From: Bartonella rattimassiliensis 15908
Lineage (GTDB): Bacteria > Pseudomonadota > Alphaproteobacteria > Rhizobiales > Rhizobiaceae
Length of the DNA: 64,000 bases
Reading direction: 5' to 3'
Assembly (NCBI RefSeq): GCF_000278215.1
Contig: NZ_JH725064.1
Span: forward strand, 132,581 to 196,580
Below are positions 9,373 through 18,835 of this stretch, piece by piece (position 1 is the stretch's first letter; the number at the start of each line of letters is the position of its first letter). A model generated the notes under the pieces. It was given only the letters and a program-made list of their open reading frames with translations, was not told where the DNA came from and searched no databases. Position numbers and translations under genes: made by a program.

Positions 9373-9945
9373 TATAAAAGAATGATGATTACCTATCACA
9401 AGCGAGTAAATCGATGCTGGATTATACATTCATACGTAGAAAGGATATTCTTGAGGGGGGGAGACAGGGAACCATAGCACATTGTATGAGAATTTATTTT
9501 GGATATTTTATTTTACGTAAAGAACATAACGCCCATTAAAAACAAGAGCTCCAAAAACTGAAATGATAGGTCATCCTCATTAACTCAGACCTTATAGCAA
9601 CTTTATGGGCATAAATTAATAGAGTATAAATTGCTAGACAGAACCTTCCTCTATCTGGCATAAGCTTGATGGTTTTCATAGCCAAAACAAAATTACCTGA
9701 TAACAAGAAAGCGTTTCAGCCGTAATAAGCTAAAACAGCTTCCCCACAAGATTTGCCATCCCATATAATTCGAAATCAATACCTCTCTACCATCAGCTTA
9801 AGATATTTTCCCACATTCATATAGAAATTAGATAAAAAATACAAAGCAAGTCAAAACAGAAAAAAGCACTCCAAATTGATTTTATGTGTAAAATTTTAAC
9901 CGTAAAAAATGGATATACCGCTCTAAATATCGCCAGAAAGAACCA
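9373..9945. other. intergenic, nothing recognised
   Basis: No open frame with a plausible start, no hairpin terminator and no convincing repeat was found. The stretch lies between integrase debris and the broken rcdA tail copy. Confidence 0.4.
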
Positions 9946-9947
9946 AG

Positions 9948-10265
9948 AATATAACATCCAAAAGCTGTCTTCAGCAATTCGATTCATTTTCCTATCGAAT
10001 TATCATCACTCAAGTCACAGGAGGTTGTAGCTTCTTCCCTCATAGCGCATAGATTTTATGCGCACTTCTAAACGCAATGAATGAGCAACAAATTGGCGGA
10101 AAATTTCCGGCAATTCCTGCCAATAAGGAGTTTCAAGTTCCAATGTCGGGGTATGAAGTGATACTTTTACAAGTTCTCTTTTTATTTACTCTTATGACAT
10201 CTTCCCTTTGCACTCTGCTCGGAGAAGAAGAAGTTGAAAGGCAAATAGACTGCCTCCGCATATCA
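9948..10265 (-). pseudogene. broken second copy of the rcdA 3' half
   Basis: This is a direct duplicate of 10303-10620, the 3' half of the adjacent gene, at roughly 80-85 percent identity by eye and with small indels. It lies immediately downstream of its parent and lacks the 5' half, so it cannot be expressed as a protein on its own. Confidence 0.9.
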
Positions 10266-10302
10266 AAACGAAGCCGATAGACAAAAGACAAGAGTTTATC
10301 TT

Positions 10303-10821
10303 CTAAGAACGTCCAAAGGCTGTTTTCAGTAATTCAATTTGTTTTCCTACTGGATTATCATCTTCTAAGAGACAAGAGGTTGTATCTTCTGCGCCATAGC
10401 GCATATACTTTATGCGCGCCTCTAAACGCAATGAATGAGCAACAAATTGACGGAAAATTTCCGGCAATTCCTGCCAATGAGGAGTTTCAAATTCCAATGT
10501 TGGTGTATGAAGTGATACTTTTACAATTTCTCTTTTTATTTGTTCTGATGACATTTCCCCTTCGCGCTCTGCTCGGAGAAGAAGAAGTTGAGAGGCAATT
10601 TGCATAAGTCGTGTACTTAAATACATAGCCTCTTTCGCATAGATTGCAGAAACTTCTGCGGAAAGAGAACGTGCCACTAATTTTCCTTCTGAGTCAATGT
10701 ACGCTGCGGTTTTTTCAATCAGCGCCATTGTTTCTTCATAGAGACGATTAAAAGCATTTTCAAAAGCATTATGCTCAATCATGATAATAGGTTCATCATA
10801 TGAATGTTTATGTACGCTCAC
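10303..10821 (-). CDS. rcdA: DUF1465 protein, RcdA-type ClpXP adaptor
   Basis: The product belongs to DUF1465, the family of Caulobacter RcdA, an adaptor that helps ClpXP degrade CtrA and other cell-cycle proteins. The 172-residue sequence is mainly helical. It shows the family blocks AAYIDSEGK, SLSAEVSAIYAKEAMYLSTRLMQIAS and EREGEMS. The first codon is GTG at 10821 with GGAG ten bases upstream; an ATG at 10782 is the alternative. A decayed copy of its 3' half follows directly. Function is inferred from the family, and CtrA itself is not in this window. Confidence 0.82.
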   Translation of the reverse strand: MSVHKHSYDEPIIMIEHNAFENAFNRLYEETMALIEKTAAYIDSEGKLVARSLSAEVSAIYAKEAMYLSTRLMQIASQLLLLRAEREGEMSSEQIKREIVKVSLHTPTLEFETPHWQELPEIFRQFVAHSLRLEARIKYMRYGAEDTTSCLLEDDNPVGKQIELLKTAFGRS

Positions 10822-10997
10822 GCTTTATATACTCCAAGTATTAGCACAAAATCACACCACTCAACGAATAGAGTATTAAAAAGTTTCTTTGTTGTTGTAA
10901 TGCTTTTTTTTTAAATTGGTACCTCTTTTAATTTTTTTGCGCAATGCACTTTTTATACTAAGGTTAACGCATCCAACATCCCCCCTAGGAGCATTTT

Positions 10998-12140
10998 TTA
11001 TAAACGGATTAGTTTCCTTGAAAACACCCTCTGCAACGATCGCCGTTTTTCACAATAATAGGCGACTCCAAATTGCAGAGCAATGCCCGTTATAATTAAG
11101 AAGCTATCGGAAAAAAATGTTCCTGTCATCACTGTTTTTACAATTTGTCCAATCATTGCAACAATAGTTCCCGTTACAAAGACCGGTAAAGGATGTTTTC
11201 CTAAGATTGCCAAAGGATGTTTTTGCGAGACATAAAACCATTGATTGATGCGCGGCACAGAAAGAACAATGAAAGATAATGCAAGAATATGGAGTAAACG
11301 CGGCAAGCTTAAAAAAGTTTTATTAAAATTCATCAACGGAGAAGACCACCCCGACCATCCCAAAATGCCCCACCAATTTAAGCGAACCCATAACAGCGCC
11401 AACAAGAGATACGCTGCCGCACAAACAACCCAAAAAGATTGAAAAGCGATTTTTTTTCCTTGTTTAAGGGCTAAAGTACTGGTCAAACCTATGACAAATA
11501 AGAATTGCCAAGACAAAGGGTTTAAAAACCACTTTCCTTTTAAAGGATAAGAAGGAGGAGCAATTTTATAAAATCCGCAGATGAAATATAGCATAAACGA
11601 CCCCAAAAGCAGCCATTTTGTCTGTTTACAACTCAGATAAAGGATAAAAGGCGCAAAAAACATCAAAACAATATAAAGCGGCAGAATATTATTATAGCCT
11701 AATTGATGCCCAAAGCTTAAGATACTTAAAAATGCGATAATAGGTTCTGTAAAAAAGAGCCCCACATTATTCATCGATAACAGCTTTTCTGTTCGCCATA
11801 AAAAGAAGGCCCCCCCAAAAAGGCTTAAAGTTACAAAAGTGGTCAAAAGATATGCCCCATAGAGCTGAAAAGCTCTCTGCCAAAGTTTTTGAATAATAAA
11901 AGCAAACGACTTCTGATGTAACCGCCCATGAAAGCTTAGTCCCAATGAAACTCCTGAAAGCAAAACAAAAACCTCTGCGGAATCAGAAAAACCAAAATTT
12001 TTATGCGTTATATACTCATAAAGAGTTCCGGGAATATGGTTGATGAAAATTGTCAATAAGGCTAGAGAACGAAAAACATCAATACGTGTATCACGACAAA
12101 AAGGTTGCGCATTATGCTCAAGAATACCTTTGTATCTCAT
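10998..12140 (-). CDS. OpgC-like multi-pass membrane protein
   Basis: About 380 residues with roughly ten transmembrane helices. The N-terminal signature RIDVFRSLALLTIFINHIP and the following FGFSDSAEVFVLLSGVSLGLSF fit the OpgC/DUF845 family, related to acyltransferase-3 membrane enzymes and linked to succinyl modification of osmoregulated periplasmic glucans. The start is placed at the second of two adjacent ATGs (12140), six bases after GGGAGG. The frame is open to 12209 without a better site. The substrate in this organism is unknown. Confidence 0.72.
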   Translation of the reverse strand: MRYKGILEHNAQPFCRDTRIDVFRSLALLTIFINHIPGTLYEYITHKNFGFSDSAEVFVLLSGVSLGLSFHGRLHQKSFAFIIQKLWQRAFQLYGAYLLTTFVTLSLFGGAFFLWRTEKLLSMNNVGLFFTEPIIAFLSILSFGHQLGYNNILPLYIVLMFFAPFILYLSCKQTKWLLLGSFMLYFICGFYKIAPPSYPLKGKWFLNPLSWQFLFVIGLTSTLALKQGKKIAFQSFWVVCAAAYLLLALLWVRLNWWGILGWSGWSSPLMNFNKTFLSLPRLLHILALSFIVLSVPRINQWFYVSQKHPLAILGKHPLPVFVTGTIVAMIGQIVKTVMTGTFFSDSFLIITGIALQFGVAYYCEKRRSLQRVFSRKLIRL

Positions 12141-12347
12141 CATTGGCCTCCCACACATCCCCCTCAAGTCAAATAAAAAATAGTGGTTACCCTTATCGCA
12201 AATAAACATGGAGAGAATGAAACTTTAATTTTTAAGAGTCAAGTTTCTTTTTAAGTGTTATTTTTTTTAAGATAAAAAGTTATTTTGAAGACAAAAGAAC
12301 AAAAAACACCCATCCTTGTATCCCTGTATCACAGCGAAAAGACGACA

Positions 12348-12510
12348 TCTTATGCTTATTATGCTTAAGAACACCTCTATCTTTCATCTATATCTCATCG
12401 GTGACCTGCTTCGCGTACCCTCTCTTAAATCAGGTGAAAGTGGCAATTATAATCATTGCAAACAAGTATGAACAGGATAAAATTTTAATTTTTAAGCGTC
12501 ATTTTTTTAT
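12348..12510 (-). pseudogene. broken second copy of the opgC-like 5' end and leader
   Basis: Bases 12348-12510 repeat 12108-12250 in the same orientation: the first codons of the OpgC-like gene (ATTATGCTTAAGAA against ATTATGCTCAAGAA), its upstream region and the shared TTTAATTTTTAAG block. The ribosome site and several codons are damaged. It is a tandem duplicate lying just upstream of its parent. Confidence 0.75.
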
Positions 12511-12528
12511 AAGATACAGGGATTTGAC

Positions 12529-13191
12529 ATGACACAACAAAAAAATAAACTGATTGATTCGCCTCTTTTTCCTCAATTGGTTTTAACACTCGATGTTCGG
12601 CGCAATACCTCCCACACATTTTTGCGGCAAATTTTACAAACCAAGTCTTTTGCCTGCGTCATTCTCTATGATTCTAAAAATTTAAAAGATGATGGCTCTT
12701 TTTTACAACAACAAGCACAAATTTACATAGAAGCTATTCAAAACAATGACTCTGCCCTTCTCATTGCTGATGACAACCACATTGCCGAACGCATAAAAGC
12801 TGATGGTTTACACATAGAAGATGATCTTAACGCTCTTGAAAGCTTCAAAAGTCAGCAAAAGGAACAAAAAATCATAGGTTTTGGCAATTTACGCAATCGC
12901 CATAGTGCCATGCTTGCAGCAGAAACAGGCATTGATTATCTTCTGTTTGGCAAATTAGGAGCTGATAAAAAACCCCATGCGCACCCTCGCAATCTCCAAT
13001 TAGCAAAGTGGTGGACAGAGATTATGGAACCCCCTGCCATTATTCAAGCAGGAAGCGATTTTTCAGCTTTTGATGAAGTTTTAAAGACCTCATGTGAATT
13101 CGTTGCTGTAGAAGAAATCATTTTTGCCCACGATAACCCTTTGCCCTTACTAAAAATAATAAAAGAAAAATGTAAAAATTTTCCCTTATAA
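12529..13191 (+). CDS. ThiE/TenI-like thiamine phosphate synthase family protein
   Basis: The 220-residue protein looks like the divergent ThiE-type (TMP synthase) TIM barrel found beside Sel1-repeat, efp and suhB genes in related Hyphomicrobiales. Visible family-like features are LLIADDNHIAERIKADGLHIE (the ThiE LINDR-A-----DGVH-G region) and DYLLFGKLGADKK (the phosphate-binding segment). The usual ThiE motifs are weakly kept, and no other thiamine synthesis gene is seen here apart from the downstream-pathway kinase at 39.9 kb, so the activity is uncertain. Confidence 0.65.
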   Translation: MTQQKNKLIDSPLFPQLVLTLDVRRNTSHTFLRQILQTKSFACVILYDSKNLKDDGSFLQQQAQIYIEAIQNNDSALLIADDNHIAERIKADGLHIEDDLNALESFKSQQKEQKIIGFGNLRNRHSAMLAAETGIDYLLFGKLGADKKPHAHPRNLQLAKWWTEIMEPPAIIQAGSDFSAFDEVLKTSCEFVAVEEIIFAHDNPLPLLKIIKEKCKNFPL

Positions 13192-13274
13192 AGCCTCTCT
13201 TTTTTAAAATTTTCTCTTGATAAGGAAAAAGTAAAAAAAGCCCCCACAGCAAAGCGCACACCCACAAACAAAGA

Positions 13275-13380
13275 AACTATCGTTCCCCACCCTTATTCAA
13301 ACAGTAAGCAATTTTTCAACTTTTGATAACATTTTAAAGAGCGCATATCAATTCAATGAAGATATCCTCTTTGATCCCCC
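13275..13380 (+). pseudogene. broken second copy of the thiE-like 3' end
   Basis: Bases 13285-13380 repeat 13040-13135 of the thiE-like gene in the same orientation (shared blocks TTTTTCA-CTTTTGAT and TTTTAAAGA). It is diverged and out of frame, with the parent stop in between. It fits the same tandem tail pattern as the rcdA, suhB and rpmF remnants. Confidence 0.7.
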
Positions 13381-13639
13381 TTTATACACTCAAAAACTAT
13401 CATTGTCCTGTACAACAGTGTTCTCCCAAATATGGAAAAATCCGGAACAACATGACTATGCTTTAGCTTTTCCTAGGATAAAAAACACACCGCCTCTCAG
13501 CAAAAAACTATTTTTTATTGCCAACCTCCTGAAATTACTTTATAAGTTGTTCAAAGGTGTCTTTGTCGCATACACAAGGATCAATAAGGCCTTGAAAGCC
13601 AGAAAACGCAAACATAAATTTATCCCACTTTGTGGATAT

Positions 13640-14210
13640 CCTGGAGTTCCGAGAGTTTTTGCACTGTCCAGGTGCTTTAAGCACTAAAAGCAAAAAGGCT
13701 GATTTGAGTTCAGTTTTAGTCTTCCGGAATACTTATACGAAAGCGCTCGCAACCGGTGGGGAAAAATGCTAAAAATGTCCCCAAAAGCCTTAGGGCATGC
13801 TTTAGGAGTAAGCTTCCAACAAATTAAAAAATATGAAAAAGACTTAAATCGTGTGAGCGCAGGGTGATTAAAGGAAGTTTCTGATATCCCAAATATTTCA
13901 GTTTTCTTTTTTATGCGGATATTGTCACAAAACAACAGTCTCCATATCACTATGCTGAAATCATCTCCAGCACAGAAGAATATCAGATGCTCGAAAAGAC
14001 TTGGAGTTCTAACAACAATAAAACAAAAAGCAATTTTTCAGTTACTCTCTAATGAAAATACAACTAAAATCACGCCATAGCGTGCGACACGCGCTATAGA
14101 GCCTACCTACTTCGTCTTCATCAACATTTAGTGTTCTTAACATTCATGCGTATTTTAAAAAGCTTCCTTCTAAATGCTTTTTGATTTGAGATAATGAGCA
14201 TAATATAATA
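13640..14210 (+). pseudogene. broken XRE-family regulator, copy 1
   Basis: From about 13765 the plus strand reads MSPKALGHALGVSFQQIKKYEKD and then LNRVSAG, a Cro/CI helix-turn-helix. A TGA at 13866 replaces the Arg codon present in copy 2. About 60 bases of the 5' end are missing relative to copy 2, and more stops follow. The upstream 110 bases, including the palindrome GTGCTTTAAGCAC near 13670, and the downstream 100 bases are also shared with copy 2, so the whole is a direct repeat of about 450-550 bases around the Sel1 gene. Confidence 0.8.
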
Positions 14211-14443
14211 GAAGATAGCATCTTCACACACAATAACTCTTTTATCATTATTTTTTTAACCAGACTTTATAAAACCAATTTGGCTTTTGTCATCGTGTAT
14301 ACTGTTTTTATAAAACCTACCTTAACTGAAATGAGAAACTGAAGGAAGAGATCAAAATTAATACAAAAATAGGATCCTTATATACCTTGTAATGATGAAA
14401 TAAAAATGTAAAAACTCTGCTCAGTAATGAGGAGGAAACATCT

Positions 14444-15487
14444 ATGATCAAGCGAAGCGTTAAGCTGCTTATACTAGGAATGGTTGTGCTTACGAATTCT
14501 GTCGTAAATTCTTCTGGAAACACTGAAGAATTCTCGAATTTTGAACACTCTTTGAATACAGTTCCGGAAGCCTCAAACACACAAGAATCTTTTCAGCCCC
14601 TAAAAGCTGGTGATTATGACCAAGCCTATGACTATTATATCCAAGGCTATTATCTAAAAGCTTTTCAAGAAGCACTCCGACGTGCTGAAAAAAATGATCC
14701 TTTTGCCCAAACTCTGCTTGCCCGCATTTATATGGAAGGATGCGCTGTTCCTGTTGACGGTGCGCGTGCAGCTTTATGGTTTGAGCGTGCAGCAAAACAA
14801 GGAGAACCCCAAGCACAATTACGCTATGGGCTTATGTTGTTTGATGGTTATTTTATAACACAAAATCAGGAACTTGGTGAAGAGTTTATTCGAAAAGCTG
14901 TCAATGCAGGCGTCAAGGAAGCCTATTTTTATTATGGGCAACTGCTTCTTTATAAAGCCTCACGCGAAAAACAAATTCTCGCAGGCGTTTCTTCCCAAGA
15001 TGTTGAAAATAAAGCAATTGAGCAAGCTTTAAAATGGTACTTAAAAGGTGCTGCTCTTGGTGATGCTGAAGCTGCTTTTTCTGCGGCAAAAATTCTTTCT
15101 TTAGGTACGATAAAGCGACCAAAAGATGATCGTAATGCTCGCAAACTTATGGAAGTTGCGGCTCAAAACAACCACTTAAAAGCTCAGCTTCATTTAGCTC
15201 AATGGCTTATACAGGGCCGTGGCGGAGAACCAGATTTTGAACGTGCTTTTCATTTACTTCAAAGAAATGCGATCAACATGATCGCACCAGCACAGATTTC
15301 CCTTGCAAGACTTTATCGAGACGGCACAGGAACAAAAGGTGATATGATAATGGCAGCAGCATGGTATATACTTGCAAAGGAAGCCAAAATGCAAGCACCT
15401 GATCTTGAAGTAATGCTGCAAGGCATGGACAGCTCACAACTAGAAAAGGCTCACAAAGAAGCAATAAAGCTTCTTCCTGTTTTTTAA
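14444..15487 (+). CDS. secreted Sel1-repeat protein
   Basis: The 347-residue protein has an N-terminal hydrophobic signal segment (residues 5-22). From about residue 80 it has several Sel1/TPR-like helical repeats with blocks such as AQTLLARIYMEG, AALWFERAAKQGEPQAQLRYG, ALKWYLKGAALGDAEAAF and ISLARLYRDGTGTKGDMIMAAAWYILA. Sel1 proteins act as protein-interaction scaffolds, often in the periplasm. The partner is unknown. GGAGGAAA precedes the ATG. The gene sits between two broken XRE-regulator repeats, and beyond them lie the thiE-like gene and efp. Confidence 0.85.
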   Translation: MIKRSVKLLILGMVVLTNSVVNSSGNTEEFSNFEHSLNTVPEASNTQESFQPLKAGDYDQAYDYYIQGYYLKAFQEALRRAEKNDPFAQTLLARIYMEGCAVPVDGARAALWFERAAKQGEPQAQLRYGLMLFDGYFITQNQELGEEFIRKAVNAGVKEAYFYYGQLLLYKASREKQILAGVSSQDVENKAIEQALKWYLKGAALGDAEAAFSAAKILSLGTIKRPKDDRNARKLMEVAAQNNHLKAQLHLAQWLIQGRGGEPDFERAFHLLQRNAINMIAPAQISLARLYRDGTGTKGDMIMAAAWYILAKEAKMQAPDLEVMLQGMDSSQLEKAHKEAIKLLPVF

Positions 15488-15514
15488 AATGCTATTCTTA
15501 CTTCAAAAAGATAA

Positions 15515-16095
15515 AGTTGATAGAAATTCCAAGTGTTTTTGCATAATCTAAGTGCTTCAAGCACTAAAAGTAAATGCTGATTTAAATTCAGTTTTAGACT
15601 TTTGGAATACTCATGCAAGGGCACTCGCACTCTATGGGGAGAAAATACAAGCTCAAAATCTTAATATTGATCTTTTTGTAAGCCAAAAGATTCGCTTCAG
15701 ACGAAAAATGTTAAGAATGTCTCAAAAACATTAGGGCAGCATTTAGGTGTCACCTTCCAACAAATTCAAAAATATGAAAAAAGCTTAAACCGTGTGAGCG
15801 CAGGGCGGTTAAAGAAAATTTCCGATATCCTAAATGTTCCAATTTTTATGCAGATATCATCACCAAACAACAGCCTCTCTACCATCATGATGAAGTTATC
15901 TCTAGCACAGAAGAATACCAGCTGCTCAAAAAATTTAGAGACCTAACAACAGTAAAACAGAAAGCCATTTTACAGATCCTTGCTAATGAGAATACAAGCT
16001 AGCGCCCTACGATAAGGTTTGCTCTTCATAAGCATTCATACAGATTTTTAAAAGCCTCCCTCGATGCTTTTTGATTGGGAATGATGTGTACGCGT
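15515..16095 (+). pseudogene. broken XRE-family regulator, copy 2
   Basis: A nearly complete regulator is visible: IDLFVSQKIRFRRKMLRMSQK, then TLGQHLGVTFQQIQKYEKS, LNRVSAGRLKKISDILNVPI and, after a second shift, YADIITKQQPLYHHDE to a stop at 16002. One A is missing in the run at about 15725-15730, and about seven bases are missing near 15845, so two frameshifts kill it. The palindrome AGTGCTTCAAGCACT near 15550 matches the one in copy 1. Confidence 0.82.
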
Positions 16096-16441
16096 TACGA
16101 TAAATATATCTATTTTAACTTCTCCTACTACGAAAAAAAAAGATCTTAACCCTACTCTGGTAAATCATAATCTGTAAACCATCTAACCTCTCTAAAAACA
16201 ACGCCTTTTAAGTAGCCATTTCATACGGTTTACTTCACGAAACATGATAACACCCCCTGCTCTCACATATTTACCACGCACTCTTATTCACCACACACTG
16301 TCATATAAAAAACCTCATGGTTTTATGGAGCTTCTCTCCTCGCCCTATCTAAATGATAATATTTTACGACACAACGAGATAAATTTTCCCCAAAACCTCG
16401 AAAAATTCGTAAAATTCCCAAAAAATTTTGTGCAAATTTTT

Positions 16442-16468
16442 AAAACGCTTGCGTCTAAGCGTTTTTTA
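16442..16468 (+). terminator. probable rho-independent terminator
   Basis: A perfect 9-bp stem (AAAACGCTT / AAGCGTTTT) around the 6-base loop GCGTCT is followed by a T run. No gene on the plus strand ends directly before it. It may close a transcript from the broken regulator region, or a small RNA. The plus strand upstream (16100-16440) shows no gene. Confidence 0.6.
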
Positions 16469-16737
16469 TGGTCTTGCAGAGAATTTAGAAGCAAAAATAC
16501 ATAAAGGTCCTTTTGCACTTAAGCTGTTCTCTTTACAAAAACCATGTGCAAGGGAGCAGAGCAAAGATATAATGAAGCGCATAGATTTAAGGAATCATGG
16601 AAAAGCCGCAAAGCTAATAAGAGGATTTGAGCCCCCAAATAACAAAAGCGCTCATTACTAAAGGTTAAAGGCGGCAAGAAAAGCGCTATAAAGACAACAA
16701 AAGAGCTTTTTTATAAGAATGGAATTGGATAAAAACG

Positions 16738-17313
16738 ATGAAAATTAATGGCAATGAAATTCGTCCTGGTAATGTGATCGAACATCAAGGAAGCTTGTGG
16801 GTTGCAGTAAAATGTAATGCCGTAAAACCAGGAAAAGGTGGTGCATTTAATCAAGTTGAAATGAAAAATTTGATTGATGGTACAAAGCTCAATGAACGAT
16901 TTCGTGCAGCTGAAACGGTTGAACGCGTGCGCCTTGAACAAAAGGATTTCACATTTCTTTATCAACAAGGAGATGCTTTAATCTTTATGGATTCGCAATC
17001 TTATGAACAACTTGAACTCCAAAAGGATTTTGTTGGTGAACGGGCAGCTTTTCTCCAAGATGGGATGACTGTCACTGTTGAACTTTATCAAGAAAAGCCT
17101 ATTGGCATCTCACTTCCTGATCAAGTTGCAGTAACGATTTCAGAGGCTGATCCTGCACTCAAGGGACAAACAGTGACAGCTTCTTATAAGCCAGCCATTC
17201 TTGAAAATGGTATTCGTATTCTTGTTCCCCCCTTTATGAATGCCGGTGAACGCATCATTGTAGACACTAATGAGTTGATTTATTTGCGCCGTGCAAATGA
17301 AAAAGATAAATAA
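16738..17313 (+). CDS. efp: elongation factor P
   Basis: EF-P relieves ribosome stalling at polyproline stretches. The 191-residue protein has the KOW-like N-terminal domain with the loop GKGGAF (Lys near residue 35, the modification position in the family), the central OB domain and the C-terminal domain with GERIIVDT. It ends 11 bases before suhB, so both are probably co-transcribed. Upstream is 270 bases without a recognised gene after the putative terminator. Confidence 0.96.
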   Translation: MKINGNEIRPGNVIEHQGSLWVAVKCNAVKPGKGGAFNQVEMKNLIDGTKLNERFRAAETVERVRLEQKDFTFLYQQGDALIFMDSQSYEQLELQKDFVGERAAFLQDGMTVTVELYQEKPIGISLPDQVAVTISEADPALKGQTVTASYKPAILENGIRILVPPFMNAGERIIVDTNELIYLRRANEKDK

Positions 17314-17324
17314 AGGAATAAAAC

Positions 17325-18116
17325 ATGGCCCATTCTGCAATCATGAATGTCATGGTGCAAGCTGCAATGAAAGCAGGACGTTCGCTTGTACGTGATTATG
17401 GTGAAGTGCAAAATTTGCAAGTGTCTTTAAAAGGTCCATCAGATTACGTCAGCCAAGCAGATCGCAAAGCGGAAAAAATTATTTTCAATGAACTGAGCAA
17501 AGCACGCCCCAAATTTGGTTTTCTGATGGAAGAATCTGAGGAAATCATTGGAGAAGACTCACAACATCGTTTTATCGTTGACCCTTTAGATGGCACCACA
17601 AATTTTCTCCATGGCATTCCTTTTTTTGCTGTTTCCATTGCTTTAGAAAGCCAAGGCAAAATCGTCGCCGGTGTCATTTACAATCCCATAAATGATGAAC
17701 TCTTTACTGCAGAACGGGGCAGTGGTGCCTTTTTCAACGACCGGCGCTGTCGTGTTTCTGCAAGGAAAAGATTAGAAGATTGTGTGATTGCCACAGGCAT
17801 GCCTCATTTTGGACGCCCAGGTCATGGCACCTACCTTATTGAATTGCGCAATGTAATGATGGAAGTTGCTGGACTTCGCCGTTTTGGTTCTGCTGCTCTT
17901 GATTTAGCTTATGTTGCTGCTGGAAGAACCGATGGATTTTGGGAAGACAATCTACAAATTTGGGATATGGCAGCTGGAATATTGATGGTTCGTGAATCCG
18001 GAGGTTTTGTCACCGATAAAGAAGGCGGAGATACTCCCTTTCGTAAAAAAAACATCATCGCCGGCAATGAACATATTCGCCTAAAATTAGAAAAAGTGCT
18101 TAAAAAAGGCATTTAA
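17325..18116 (+). CDS. suhB: inositol-1-monophosphatase family protein
   Basis: SuhB/IMPase is a Mg-dependent phosphatase of inositol monophosphate. In some bacteria it also affects ribosome assembly. The 263 residues show the metal-binding signatures EESEEI (near residue 68), DPLDGTTNF (near 87) and the C-terminal WDMAAGILMVRESGG (near 214). AAAGGAA precedes the ATG. A diverged copy of its last 35 codons follows at 18211. Confidence 0.93.
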   Translation: MAHSAIMNVMVQAAMKAGRSLVRDYGEVQNLQVSLKGPSDYVSQADRKAEKIIFNELSKARPKFGFLMEESEEIIGEDSQHRFIVDPLDGTTNFLHGIPFFAVSIALESQGKIVAGVIYNPINDELFTAERGSGAFFNDRRCRVSARKRLEDCVIATGMPHFGRPGHGTYLIELRNVMMEVAGLRRFGSAALDLAYVAAGRTDGFWEDNLQIWDMAAGILMVRESGGFVTDKEGGDTPFRKKNIIAGNEHIRLKLEKVLKKGI

Positions 18117-18210
18117 ATTTCACATTTAACTTTCAAAAGAGCATTTTTTAAAAAGGCAATAATCTGCTCCCATTTGCAATAGAATTATCGGCATATATAT
18201 GGTTCACAAA

Positions 18211-18335
18211 ACCACTGGTTTTGTCACCGATAAAGAAGATAAAGAAGTTTGCAACGATCTCTTCCACAAAAACATCGTCGCCGGCCATGAATATATTCGC
18301 CCAAAATTAGAAAGATCCTCAAAAAAACATTGAAA
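18211..18335 (+). pseudogene. broken second copy of the suhB 3' end
   Basis: This is a direct repeat of about 18000-18116: GGTTTTGTCACCGATAAAG, then ATCGTCGCCGGC, ATATTCGCC and AAAATTAGAAA, ending in TGA in place of the parent stop region. An internal insertion and changes separate it from the parent. It has no start codon or ribosome site. Confidence 0.88.
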
Positions 18336-18835
18336 TCTTATAGTCTTTTAAAAACCCACACAATTTTAAAAAACTTAAAACCTTAAAAACAATGTAGAGA
18401 GAGAGTTTTTAATTTTCTTTACAGACACAATAGAAAATAACGCATGAGATGGTAACAAAAAATCATCACCAATCATCAATTCCCCCTATACCCCCGAAAG
18501 ATGCAATACAGGCTAGCCAATACTATTACGCTACTTTTTCCTCAATTCCGCTGCAAATAAACTAGAAAACAAAATAAAAAACATCATCACACTAAAACAC
18601 TCCCAAAAAGCAATAACCGCAACTGAAGCAAAAAGCTCCCCTACTTCTCTTAAGCAATCTCCCTTACACAGCGCGCAAAAACATTGACTCTAAAAATTCT
18701 CCTCTTTTGTGAAAGTTGCCATCTATACATACCTTTCTTGCATTTCACTGCCCTGCACAAAAATACGTAATTATGCAAATTTCCATTAATCTACTAATTC
18801 ATATAACTGTTACCAGCTTCTCCTTCTTTTAAGCA
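18336..18835. other. intergenic, nothing recognised
   Basis: AT-rich, with no convincing open frame, terminator or repeat. It separates the suhB remnant from the convergent 484-residue membrane protein. Confidence 0.4.

Noticed and set aside
16244-16661. Two overlapping plus-strand frames before efp
   Set aside because: No ribosome sites or family resemblance, and the probable terminator at 16442 lies inside them.
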